The notes under the pieces are model-generated. The model saw only the letters and a list, made by a program, of their open reading frames with translations, was not told the origin of the DNA and did no database searches. A program made the translations under genes and the position numbers. Source: an uncultured Actinomycetes bacterium (GTDB lineage Bacteria; Actinomycetota; Acidimicrobiia; Acidimicrobiales; RAAP-2). Taken from it: a stretch of 64,000 nt of DNA. Below are positions 54,277-62,734 of this stretch, one piece after another; within the stretch, counting starts at the first letter, position 1; every line of letters starts with the position of its first letter. The stretch covers positions 1-64,000 of the forward strand of contig CAIQWC010000003.1 in NCBI GenBank assembly GCA_903875425.1, written 5' to 3'.

Positions 54277-54810
54277 ATGGCCATGGCGGCCTTCTCTATC
54301 GGGGTTGCCGCGTTGCGGCGCCAACTAGGCGCGACGCAAGCGTTTCTGATTTGTGATGTGTTCGATCCCGAGAATCTCTATGGGGCCGTTACCCGTGGTG
54401 AGTCCTCGGTCGCGCCGGGTGCAGAGGCAAGCATTGAAGGACAGCTCGAATCGATACACAAAGGCGTGGTGGTTACCGCTACCGTGGGCGCTCCGTGGGT
54501 GGGCGAGTGCCGACGCTGCGCACTCGCCATTGGGGGGGCGTTGGAAGTGGCGGTGCGGGAGCGTTTCTTAGAAGGCGCCTCCGACGAAGATGAGGCGTAC
54601 CCCTTGGAGGGGGAAATATTGGATCTCTTCGAACTCGTTCGAGACTCGCTGCTCCTCGAACTCCCTATTGCCCCCCTATGCCGTCAGGACTGCAAGGGCC
54701 TGTGTGTGACCTGCGGAGCAGACCGCAATGAGGGCGATTGTGGCTGCGATCCGCCCATGGATCCGAGATGGGCTAGTCTAGAGACCCTGCGTTCGCCAGA
54801 TCAGGCGTAG
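54277..54810 (+). CDS. YceD/DUF177 family protein
   Basis: A 177-residue protein with the DUF177 core (CRRCALAIGG near residue 72, LFELVRDSLLLELPIAPLC) and cysteine-rich CKGLCVTCGADRNEGDCGC near the C-terminus. The family is linked to 23S rRNA maturation and L32 or fatty-acid gene clusters, and rpmF follows here as usual. Start at ATG 54277 or 54283. Confidence 0.88.
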   Translation: MAMAAFSIGVAALRRQLGATQAFLICDVFDPENLYGAVTRGESSVAPGAEASIEGQLESIHKGVVVTATVGAPWVGECRRCALAIGGALEVAVRERFLEGASDEDEAYPLEGEILDLFELVRDSLLLELPIAPLCRQDCKGLCVTCGADRNEGDCGCDPPMDPRWASLETLRSPDQA

Positions 54811-54840
54811 CGCGATAGATAGTTCGCCCCTGTGATGAAC

Positions 54841-54862
54841 CGCTGATCTGCGAGGATCGGCG
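54841..54862 (+). promoter_or_regulatory. Leader hairpin upstream of rpmF
   Basis: CGCTGATC, a 6-nt loop TGCGAG, and GATCGGCG form an 8-bp stem with one G-U pair, ending 9 nt before the GGAG ribosome binding site of rpmF. It may be a ribosomal-protein control element or an RNA processing site (inference). Confidence 0.5.
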
Positions 54863-54883
54863 ACCAATTCGGAGAAAAAGACC

Positions 54884-55063
54884 ATGGCAGTTCCCAAGCG
54901 CAAGACTTCTAAGGCCAAGACTCGTAGCCGTCGTGCTGCTAACTGGACCCTGAGCGCACCATCACGTTCGGTGTGTCCTCACTGCCTTACCGCGAAGGTG
55001 CCCCACATCGTTTGTCCTAGTTGTGGTTGGTACAAGGGTCGCCAGGCCATCGAGGTCGACTGA
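54884..55063 (+). CDS. rpmF: 50S ribosomal protein L32
   Basis: A 59-residue L32 beginning MAVPKRKTSKAKTRSRRA. It has a four-cysteine zinc ribbon (CPHC and CPSC at residues 31-34 and 44-47), so it is the zinc-binding form, matching the zinc form of L28 in this genome. GGAG lies 9 nt before the ATG. It sits in the standard yceD-rpmF-plsX order. Confidence 0.96.
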   Translation: MAVPKRKTSKAKTRSRRAANWTLSAPSRSVCPHCLTAKVPHIVCPSCGWYKGRQAIEVD

Positions 55064-55064
55064 G

Positions 55065-56051
55065 TTGACGGATTTGGCGACGTTGCCCGTTGCCGTTGAT
55101 GCCATGGGAGGCGACTTTGCCCCCAGCGAAATTATTGCCGGCGCCAAGCGCGCCCAAGAGGAATTCGGTATTGACGTTGTCCTAGTGGGGCCACCCGCCC
55201 TCGTCGGTGACACCCTTGGTCTTGACATCGTTTCATGTACCGAGGTGATTGCGATGGATGACGAACCGGGTTCGTCGGTTCGGACAAAGAAGGATTCCTC
55301 GCTCGTTCGCACGGCTGAGCTCGTGCGCGACGCGAAAGCCTGCGCCATGGTGTCGGCTGGAAACACCGGGGCCACCATGGGCTCTGCGCTCTTGCGCATG
55401 GGTCGTATCAAGGGGGTGCAGCGACCCTGTATCGCGACGAAACTCCCGCGTTTTGGTCGCCAACCCGGAACCTTCGTGGATGCGGGAGCTAATACCGAGT
55501 GCACGCCGGCGATGTTGGTTCAGTTTGCAAGAATGGCGTCTGCCTTCGCTACGGTCCGCTACGGCATCGAGAATCCGACGGTCTCCTTGCTCTCTAATGG
55601 TGAAGAATCGAAGAAGGGCACGGCGCTGGTAAAAGAAACCCATGAGCTGCTCAGCGCTTCAGGGCTACATTTCGTAGGCAACTGCGAAGGTCGAGACCTC
55701 CTAGGTAATTCGACTGACGTGGTGGTCACCGATGGATTTACCGGAAACGTGGCGCTCAAAGCCATGGAAGGCACCCTGGCCTTACTCTTCGGTGAGTTGT
55801 TCAAGATTTTTGGAACGAACGACGAGACCAAAGCAGCCACCGACGTGTTGTTGCCGTACTTGATGCCCATCGCCGAACAACTTGATCCTGATAATGCCGG
55901 TGGTGCGATGTTGCTGGGCTTAGAGGGCGTTTGCATCATCAGTCACGGCTCTTCTTCAGCGAAAGCCATCATGAACGCTATTAAAGTAGGCCATGACATG
56001 GCCGTCGGCGGCGTTACCGCGTCGCTGCGTCAGGCCATATCAGGGGCCTAA
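55065..56051 (+). CDS. plsX: Phosphate acyltransferase PlsX
   Basis: A 328-residue enzyme that converts acyl-ACP to acyl-phosphate for phospholipid synthesis. Key segments are VAVDAMGGDFAPSEI, SAGNTGATMGSAL, LSNGEESKKGT and VVTDGFTGNVALKAMEG. I chose TTG 55065, one base after the rpmF stop; the frame continues upstream inside rpmF. It lies just before acpP, whose product supplies its substrate. Confidence 0.93.
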   Translation: MTDLATLPVAVDAMGGDFAPSEIIAGAKRAQEEFGIDVVLVGPPALVGDTLGLDIVSCTEVIAMDDEPGSSVRTKKDSSLVRTAELVRDAKACAMVSAGNTGATMGSALLRMGRIKGVQRPCIATKLPRFGRQPGTFVDAGANTECTPAMLVQFARMASAFATVRYGIENPTVSLLSNGEESKKGTALVKETHELLSASGLHFVGNCEGRDLLGNSTDVVVTDGFTGNVALKAMEGTLALLFGELFKIFGTNDETKAATDVLLPYLMPIAEQLDPDNAGGAMLLGLEGVCIISHGSSSAKAIMNAIKVGHDMAVGGVTASLRQAISGA

Positions 56052-56077
56052 TCCGCCATAGTCCATTCCAAAATCGC

Positions 56078-56083
56078 TATGAT
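56078..56083 (+). promoter_or_regulatory. -10 box of acpP (leadered)
   Basis: TATGAT, close to the perfect consensus, with a leader of about 37 nt and a GAGAGG ribosome binding site before the acpP GTG. It contrasts with the leaderless promoters around it. Confidence 0.55.
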
Positions 56084-56126
56084 GCGCCCCATCGCTACCG
56101 ATACCAAGTTATGAGAGGACGTTCTC

Positions 56127-56423
56127 GTGCCTGCAGAAACCCATTCCGAAGGCGCTCCCATGAGCCGCCAAGAGGTCTTTGACCTGATTCGTGAGCAATT
56201 GGCGGACATTTTGGAGATTGAGCCCGGCTCTATTGCTGAGGGATCGAGCTTTGCTGACGATCTCGACGCAGATTCCCTCGCCTTGATTGAGCTCGTTGAG
56301 GCGCTCGAAGAGGACCTCGCGGAGCGCTCCGTGGGCTTCCGTATTGACGACGAAGACCTTGAAGACCTCAAGACCGTTCGAGATGCTGTCGACTACGTGT
56401 CGGCCAAGCTCGGGACGGACTGA
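56127..56423 (+). CDS. acpP: Acyl carrier protein
   Basis: A 98-residue acidic four-helix protein with the phosphopantetheine attachment serine in DLDADSLALIEL (near residue 51). It carries acyl chains in fatty-acid synthesis. GTG 56127 has a ribosome binding site 9 nt upstream; an internal ATG at 56160 would give a shorter, more usual length. Confidence 0.94.
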   Translation: MPAETHSEGAPMSRQEVFDLIREQLADILEIEPGSIAEGSSFADDLDADSLALIELVEALEEDLAERSVGFRIDDEDLEDLKTVRDAVDYVSAKLGTD

Positions 56424-56436
56424 CCTGCTTCTTCTC

Positions 56437-57120
56437 GTGGCCGAAACAGCCCAAGAGCTGGCACTTCGCTTGGATCTGCACTTTACCGATCCTGGTGTGG
56501 TGGAACTTGCCCTGACGCACCCGAGTTATGCCGTAGAACACGATGTCGAATCGAATCAACGGCTTGAGTTCCTCGGTGACGCGGTCTTGGATTTGGCCGT
56601 TGCTCGGCACCTCTACGAGCGTTGTCCAAGCTTCAATGAAGGTCAGTTGTCCAAGATCCGTATCGGCGTCGTGAACGAAGCTGTCTTGGCTGCGGTTGCG
56701 AGCGAACTCAAGATAGGACCCGCGCTCAGGATGGGCCGCGGCGCAGAGACCGAGGCTCTCTTCGAGCAGCCCTCGGTCTTGGCTGATGCCTTTGAAGCCT
56801 TACTCGGCGCGCTCTACCTCGACGGGGGAGTCGAGGAGGCGAGTCGCTTCGCCATTGCGCAACTCGAACCTTGGATAGCGGCGGCGGTAGCCAATCCAGG
56901 GGGCGAAGATGCGAAGTCGAAACTCAATGAGTGGGCCCAAGCTACGACCCAACACATGCCACGCTATGTCCTGATCGCCACAGGCGCCGACCACGATCCC
57001 ACCTTTCGAGCAGAGGTATTCGTTGGCGACGCCTTGATGGGTAGTGGTCAAGGACGATCTAAGAAACTCGCAGAACAAGAGGCGGCAGCGGCCGCATGGA
57101 AGGTGGTTGAGGGTGGCTGA
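56437..57120 (+). CDS. rnc: Ribonuclease III
   Basis: A 227-residue double-strand RNA nuclease. The catalytic signature NQRLEFLGDAVLDLAV is near residue 36, ADAFEALLGALYLDGG supplies further metal ligands, and a C-terminal double-stranded RNA-binding domain has GSGQGRSKKLAEQEAAAAAW. It processes rRNA precursors. I chose GTG 56437, 13 nt after acpP, because the longer frame overlaps acpP without homology. Confidence 0.95.
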   Translation: MAETAQELALRLDLHFTDPGVVELALTHPSYAVEHDVESNQRLEFLGDAVLDLAVARHLYERCPSFNEGQLSKIRIGVVNEAVLAAVASELKIGPALRMGRGAETEALFEQPSVLADAFEALLGALYLDGGVEEASRFAIAQLEPWIAAAVANPGGEDAKSKLNEWAQATTQHMPRYVLIATGADHDPTFRAEVFVGDALMGSGQGRSKKLAEQEAAAAAWKVVEGG

Positions 57121-58018
57121 GCTTCCTGAGATCGAAGTAATAAGACAACAACTTTCTAAAGAAATCGTTGGGCGCAAGGTTAAAGCCGCCGCCATTACGA
57201 ACTCAAAGACGGTGGCGATGAACAAGACAGCCAAGGGCTTCCGGGATTTGCTCGAAGGTCGAATCGTCAAAGACGTCATGCGCCTCGGTGGCTCCTTGGT
57301 GTGCGCTTTGGATTCGGGAAATGCCTGGGTCATCACCTTGGGCGAGACCGGCCAGCTGCGGCGTACTAAGTCAGCGAAGGAAGCCAAGGAGAAGCACACC
57401 GCGGCGATCATGTCCTTCACGGTGGGTGGTGAGCTTCGCCTCGTAGATCCCAAGGGTCAGGCTCGGATGTTCGTATCGCTCCCGCCAGCGGAAGGTTCAA
57501 CCTTGACCATTTCAGGTTCTGCGGCAATCGCCGTGGGCGGCGAAGGTCGCAACACCCGCCTCCGGGTTCCAGAACTGGCCATGTTGGGCTTTGACCCCAT
57601 GGAAGATGTCATGAGCTGGGAGCGCTTCGCCATTGTGCTCAGAGCCAAATCAGTTTCGGTTCGTAGTTTCTTGGTCAACCAAGAAATGGTCTCGGGCGTC
57701 GGTGACCTCTACGCCGACGAAATTCTGTTTGGCTCAGGGCTCAATCCCTCCCGCTTGACCGATTCCCTATCGACAACGGAAGTTCGGCGCCTTTGGCGCA
57801 GTCTCGTCGAGCTGCTGGCCGAGTCCATCAAGCATGCGGGGGCCAGCATTGAGGGCGATAACACCTTTAGAGACGTCTTTGGCAAGACGGGTAACTTCGG
57901 CCAGTTCATTGAAGTCCATGGCCGAGACGGTGAATCGTGCCGGCGGTGCCGCCGCGAGATCGTCAAGATCAAGTCCGGAACCCGGACGATCTACGTGTGT
58001 GAACACTGCCAGATCTGA
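57113..58018 (+). CDS. Fpg/Nei family protein with degenerate active site
   Basis: A 301-residue protein with the Fpg (MutM) architecture: an N-terminal beta-sandwich, a helix-two-turn-helix domain (GVGDLYADEILF at 195-206) and a C-terminal zinc finger (C276, C279, C296, C299). The N-terminus reads AELPEIEV after the initiator, so alanine replaces the catalytic Pro1. The catalytic lysine position (RRAK in E. coli) reads RLGG, HLGMSG reads TLGETG, and GVGN reads GVGD. DNA binding seems retained; base excision is doubtful. The GTG start overlaps the rnc stop. It occupies the usual place of fpg between rnc and smc. Confidence 0.85.
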   Translation: MAELPEIEVIRQQLSKEIVGRKVKAAAITNSKTVAMNKTAKGFRDLLEGRIVKDVMRLGGSLVCALDSGNAWVITLGETGQLRRTKSAKEAKEKHTAAIMSFTVGGELRLVDPKGQARMFVSLPPAEGSTLTISGSAAIAVGGEGRNTRLRVPELAMLGFDPMEDVMSWERFAIVLRAKSVSVRSFLVNQEMVSGVGDLYADEILFGSGLNPSRLTDSLSTTEVRRLWRSLVELLAESIKHAGASIEGDNTFRDVFGKTGNFGQFIEVHGRDGESCRRCRREIVKIKSGTRTIYVCEHCQI

Positions 58019-58070
58019 CCGGCGAGGCTTGGCGGTAGCAGTGTTGCTCCCTCGCCCCCCGCAGGGTTGC

Positions 58071-58076
58071 TAGGTT
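58071..58076 (+). promoter_or_regulatory. -10 box of smc (leaderless spacing)
   Basis: TAGGTT ends 7 nt before the smc ATG. Confidence 0.55.
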
Positions 58077-58083
58077 CTCCCCG

Positions 58084-61000
58084 ATGTATCTCAAGCGTTT
58101 AACCATGAAGGGCTTCAAGTCCTTTGCTGACCCCACGACCCTAGAATTCGAGCCCGGCATTACGGTCGTGGTTGGCCCCAATGGGTCGGGGAAGTCAAAT
58201 GTTGTTGACGCTGTGACCTGGGTGCTTGGCGCTCAAGGCCCGCGCTCCATGAGAAGCGCGAAAATGGAAGACGTTATTTTCGCGGGGACATCGTCGCGTC
58301 CCGCGCTCGGTCGCTCCGAGGTTGCCTTAACGATCGATAACGCTGACGGTCGCCTTCCTGTGGATATGGCAGAAGTCACGATCAGTCGCACCTTGTTTCG
58401 TTCAGGGGATTCCGAGTACGCAATCAATGGTGCACCGTGTCGCTTGCTTGACATTCAAGAGATGCTGAGTGATTCAGGCGTTGGTCGCCAGCAACACATG
58501 ATTGTTGGTCAAGGCCAACTCGCCAATGTGCTTGATGCTCGCCCCGAAGAGCGCCGAGCCATTATTGAAGAAGCAGCGGGTGTTTTGAAGCACCGTCGCC
58601 GCAAAGAGCGGGCTGAACGACGATTGGCTGCAACGCAGGAGAACCTCGAACGCCTCGGTGATTTGGTGCGCGAGGTTCGTCGCCAGATGAGGCCCCTCGA
58701 ACGCCAAGCAGTCGCCGCTCGTCAATACGGAGCCCTCGCCGAAGAGCGCTATGCACTGCGGCTCCACCTTGCTGGTCGTGACTACGCACGCTACCAAGCA
58801 CGTCGCGAGGAAATCGCTACGCTGCTGCGCACCTCAGGAACTACCGAACATGAGCTTCGACAAAAGCTCGCTGAGCTCGATGCGCAGGCAACTGCGACGG
58901 CTGCGAATCTGACCCACGATCAAGCCCAAGATCTCGCGAAGTCGGTGGCTGACGTGCAAGGGCTCGTAGAACGCGCCCGTGGCCTCGACGCCGTTCTTGA
59001 GCAGCGGGCACAACGGGTGAAGCAGAGCCTTGACGCAGCGGCTGACGAAGATGTGGTGGCTTCTCTGGAAACCGATTCCGCCAAAGTCCGCTCGGAGATC
59101 ATGGTGGTGGACGAGACCGTAGAAGCGCTCAGCCCTGAGCGAGGCGCCTTGCGTGACGCAGAGGGAGCACTCGAGCGTGCTGAGAATGAGTATGAAGCCA
59201 CGTGGGGAGGCGGAGAGGACGAAGATGCCCTTGAGGCGCTACGCCGCGCGTCGGAGCGCGCCGAACTACTCGAGCGAGCAGCGAGTGTGCGTAACGAGCA
59301 ACTCACCAAGGTAACGGAACGCATTGGTCGCATTGAGGAAGTGTTGTCTCACTCAGAGAGCTTGCGCGATGAGGCCGATGCAGCGCTCACGAGTGCGACT
59401 GAGCGAGCGACATCGCTTGCTGAGACCCTTGAAGCCGCCCAGAGCATCGAGGCTGAAACAGCGCAGGTCCTCGAGGCCGCCGAGGAGACAGCATCAAAAG
59501 CGGAGGAAAAAAGTGCTCGGAGTTCGGCTCGGGCCGAGGCATTAGGTCGTGCCCTCGATGAGTTGAGCGGTCGCAGTTCACAAGCTGCCCTGAAAGAACT
59601 CAAGGGTGTCGTTGGTTCCCTCGTTGAGCTCATGGTGGTGGAGCCTGGCTGGGAACGAGCTATTGAAGCTGCGGCGGGAGCCGCCGTGGCCGCGGTGGTC
59701 GTGGATTCACGTAGCTCCGCTCGGGAAGCCTTGGAGCGTCTTCGTCGCGACGGCGCAAACGGTTTGGTGTTGGCAGCGGGAGGCCGTAGCCAAAGCATCG
59801 ATGATCTTCCGAGCGGTGTCGAGCCAGTGCGTAGCCACGTATCGCTTCGCGAAGGAGCCCCCCGTGATCTCTCGGGAGTTCTCGATCAGCTCTTTGGTCA
59901 CGCCGTTCGGGTAGAAAGTGTCGAGATCGCAATCGATTTAGCGCTCGAGCGTCCCGAACTAGTCGTGGTCACGCAAACGGGAGACCGGTTTAGCTCTTCG
60001 GGCTGGAGGATTACGGCTGGTACGGGTGTCGTTACGGCACAGGCCGTAGCCGAAGCCACGCTAGCGGCGGCGAAAGCAAGCGAAGAAGCTGAGACCGCGC
60101 AACGCGGTCGTGGTGAAGCTCGCCAAGCGCACGATGCTGCCGTGGAATCATTGGCTCAGATCCGTCGTGAGCTCGACCTCCTTAGCGCGGATGCGCTGGT
60201 AGTAGAAGCTCGAGTTGCGACTGCTGTCGCGGCGATTGAGCGAGGTGTCGCTGAACGCGCCGAGGCCGCAGCATCGCAAGCCGAACTTTCCGAAGCCCTC
60301 GAAACTGAGCGTACGGCGCTTCGAGAAGTAGCCGAGCGGCTCCCTGAGCTCGAGCAAGCAGCATCGGTGGCTCAAGAGCGGGCCCGTTGGGCCGCGGAAG
60401 CCGCCGCGACCCTAGAAGCACATCGAAACCAAGTTCGCTCCATGCGGCAAGAACTCGAGGTTCGTACCGCTGAATTAGTAGAGCGTCGCCGCACGCTTTC
60501 TCAGCGCCTCGAAGAGGTGGAGCGCCGACTAGCCGGACACGTGGAAGCACGAAACCAAGCCGAGGCGCGACGCTTGCGGCTTGAAGCGAACCTAGCCGCT
60601 ATCGAGCGCCTCGCACAGATCACGAAGCGTTGCGGGGGAGAACTCGAGAGCCTGCTGGCTGCCCGCCGCAGCGCTTATGAGGCTGAGGTGCAATCGATGC
60701 GAGCGTCCAATGAGCGCCTCGAACAGCTTCGTCGCGATCGTGCAGGTGCCGAGACGGCCCTGAACGCCCACCAGGGGCGTAGCCGCGAACTCGAAATCGA
60801 ATCAGCCGAGGTTGCGATTCGCCTGGAGGCCACCGTAGAGCTGATTCGAAAGGATCTTGACGTAGATCCACTGATGGCTCTCGAGGCACCACTGCCCGAA
60901 CTACCCGAGAACATCTCGGCCGAGGAGCGAGCCCTGAGTCTCGAGGCACAACTCGACGCACTCGGACCTATTAACCCACTTGCACTCGAAGAGCTCAGCG

Positions 61001-61572
61001 TCCTTGAGGAGCGTTCAGGCGACTTAGAAACCCAAGTTAGTGATGTTCGTGACGCACGTCGGGATCTTCAAGAGGTGGTGCGAACCCTTGATGAGGAAAT
61101 CATGAACACGTTTGCGTCGGCAGCCGCTGACGTCAATGAACACTTCAGTGCACTCGTCGCGTTGTTGTTCCCCGGGGGACAAGGACGCATGGTACTCACC
61201 GACCCCGATGACTTACTCAATACGGGTGTCGAAATTGAAGTTCGTCCTTTGGGCAAGAACGTGAGACGTGTTTCACTTCTTTCAGGCGGTGAGCGATCGA
61301 TGGCGGCGCTGGCGTTCTTGTTCGCTATATTCCGTTCACGCCCTTCCCCCTTCTATCTGATGGACGAAGTTGAAGCCGCACTTGACGATGTCAACTTGCA
61401 CCGTTTCCTCGGCCTTCTCCAGGAATTCCGGAATGAAGCTCAGCTGATCGTGGTGTCGCACCAAAAGCGCACGATGGAGACCGGTGACGCGCTCTATGGC
61501 GTCACGATGGCACCGGGCGGGTCTAGCCAAGTCGTATCGCAAAAGGTTCCTAAGGCCCAGGTCCCGGCGTGA
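58084..61572 (+). CDS. smc: Chromosome segregation protein SMC
   Basis: A 1162-residue SMC ATPase. Walker A GPNGSGKSN is at 31-39. Two long coiled coils (about 170-490 and 660-1000) flank a hinge domain (about 510-650, with LKELKGVVGSLVEL and AVVVDSRSSAREALERL). The C-terminal head has the signature SLLSGGERSMAALA and Walker B YLMDEVEAALDD. With ScpA/ScpB it organises the chromosome. It is leaderless by its -10 spacing and overlaps ftsY by 4 bp. Confidence 0.97.
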   Translation: MYLKRLTMKGFKSFADPTTLEFEPGITVVVGPNGSGKSNVVDAVTWVLGAQGPRSMRSAKMEDVIFAGTSSRPALGRSEVALTIDNADGRLPVDMAEVTISRTLFRSGDSEYAINGAPCRLLDIQEMLSDSGVGRQQHMIVGQGQLANVLDARPEERRAIIEEAAGVLKHRRRKERAERRLAATQENLERLGDLVREVRRQMRPLERQAVAARQYGALAEERYALRLHLAGRDYARYQARREEIATLLRTSGTTEHELRQKLAELDAQATATAANLTHDQAQDLAKSVADVQGLVERARGLDAVLEQRAQRVKQSLDAAADEDVVASLETDSAKVRSEIMVVDETVEALSPERGALRDAEGALERAENEYEATWGGGEDEDALEALRRASERAELLERAASVRNEQLTKVTERIGRIEEVLSHSESLRDEADAALTSATERATSLAETLEAAQSIEAETAQVLEAAEETASKAEEKSARSSARAEALGRALDELSGRSSQAALKELKGVVGSLVELMVVEPGWERAIEAAAGAAVAAVVVDSRSSAREALERLRRDGANGLVLAAGGRSQSIDDLPSGVEPVRSHVSLREGAPRDLSGVLDQLFGHAVRVESVEIAIDLALERPELVVVTQTGDRFSSSGWRITAGTGVVTAQAVAEATLAAAKASEEAETAQRGRGEARQAHDAAVESLAQIRRELDLLSADALVVEARVATAVAAIERGVAERAEAAASQAELSEALETERTALREVAERLPELEQAASVAQERARWAAEAAATLEAHRNQVRSMRQELEVRTAELVERRRTLSQRLEEVERRLAGHVEARNQAEARRLRLEANLAAIERLAQITKRCGGELESLLAARRSAYEAEVQSMRASNERLEQLRRDRAGAETALNAHQGRSRELEIESAEVAIRLEATVELIRKDLDVDPLMALEAPLPELPENISAEERALSLEAQLDALGPINPLALEELSVLEERSGDLETQVSDVRDARRDLQEVVRTLDEEIMNTFASAAADVNEHFSALVALLFPGGQGRMVLTDPDDLLNTGVEIEVRPLGKNVRRVSLLSGGERSMAALAFLFAIFRSRPSPFYLMDEVEAALDDVNLHRFLGLLQEFRNEAQLIVVSHQKRTMETGDALYGVTMAPGGSSQVVSQKVPKAQVPA

Positions 61573-62705
61573 TCATCGCCATCGTTATCGCTGCGATCGT
61601 GGTGGTCGCCGCGATAATCGGATTTGGAATTCTCAACGCACGCTCCGCGGCGAGACTCGGTAGCGCTCCGAGCCCGGCATCTCTTCATGAGCCCAAGGCA
61701 CCGGGCATCAGCGATGCGTCCCATCCTGACGATGCGCTGCGCCATCAAGGAGATGCCGAGCCTGCAGCCCTTGGGTCGGACGATGACGAGGCGTCGCCCT
61801 CGTATCGCGAACGTCTTGGACGATCACGCGGAATCTTTGACGCTATCCGCTCCAAAGTGGGCCGCACTACGATCGATCAAGGCGACTTAGACGATCTAGA
61901 AGAAGCACTCATTCGCGCGGATATTGGCGTTTCAACAACGCAGAGGATCTTGACTCACGTCGCAGCGGCGAAGAAGGCCGGTGCCGAAGAAGACCTCCTT
62001 GGTTTAGTGCGCCATGAACTCTTGCGTCTCTTGACGACGAGTGCGGATGGTACGGCGATTAATCGTGATCTCGATGATGCTTCGAGTCAAGGGCGCGTAG
62101 CAGTATGGCTGTTCGTAGGCGTCAACGGCGTCGGGAAAACCACCACGATTGGCAAGATCGCGACGGCAAGGGCGTCTGCGGGCGACAAAATTGTGCTGGC
62201 CGCGGGGGACACCTTTCGCGCGGCCGCTGGTGAGCAGCTCGAAAACTGGGGTGAGCGTTCGGGCGCGGAAGTGATTCGTGGCGCAGAGGGTGCTGATCCC
62301 TCCGCGGTGATCTTCGACGCTATTCAACGAGCAAAGGCTCGCGACGCACGACTGGTTTTGGCGGATACGGCAGGCCGCCTGCACAACAAAGTGAATTTAG
62401 TGGAGGAACTCAAGAAGATTCGCCGAGTGGCTGATCGCGAACCCGGTGAGGTGAGAGAAACCCTTTTGGTGCTCGATGCCACTACTGGTCAAAACGGTCT
62501 TGTCCAAGCACGCGAATTCCTCGAAGCCACAGGCGTAACCGGTGTCGTGCTGACCAAGTTGGACGGATCGGCCAAGGGGGGCGTCGTGGTTGCGATCGAG
62601 GCGGAACTGGGTATTCCTGTCAAATTGGTTGGTCTCGGTGAACGAGCACCGGATCTCGTGGCCTTTGATCCCGACGCCTTCGTCGATGCTCTCTTGAGTC
62701 GCTGA
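61569..62705 (+). CDS. ftsY: Signal recognition particle receptor FtsY
   Basis: A 378-residue SRP receptor. A hydrophobic N-terminal segment (residues 1-22) suggests a membrane anchor, followed by an acidic linker. The NG domain has G1 GVNGVGKTTTIGK, the insertion-box region AAGDTFRAAAGEQLENW, DTAGR and TKLDGSAKGG. It receives ribosome-SRP complexes at the membrane. The GTG start overlaps the smc stop; ffh, its partner, lies next. Confidence 0.96.
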   Translation: MIIAIVIAAIVVVAAIIGFGILNARSAARLGSAPSPASLHEPKAPGISDASHPDDALRHQGDAEPAALGSDDDEASPSYRERLGRSRGIFDAIRSKVGRTTIDQGDLDDLEEALIRADIGVSTTQRILTHVAAAKKAGAEEDLLGLVRHELLRLLTTSADGTAINRDLDDASSQGRVAVWLFVGVNGVGKTTTIGKIATARASAGDKIVLAAGDTFRAAAGEQLENWGERSGAEVIRGAEGADPSAVIFDAIQRAKARDARLVLADTAGRLHNKVNLVEELKKIRRVADREPGEVRETLLVLDATTGQNGLVQAREFLEATGVTGVVLTKLDGSAKGGVVVAIEAELGIPVKLVGLGERAPDLVAFDPDAFVDALLSR

Positions 62706-62719
62706 CGCAAAGCCTCGGG

Positions 62720-62725
62720 TAGATT
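62720..62725 (+). promoter_or_regulatory. -10 box of ffh (near-leaderless)
   Basis: TAGATT ends 9 nt before the ffh ATG. Confidence 0.45.
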
Positions 62726-62734
62726 TGGTACTCG

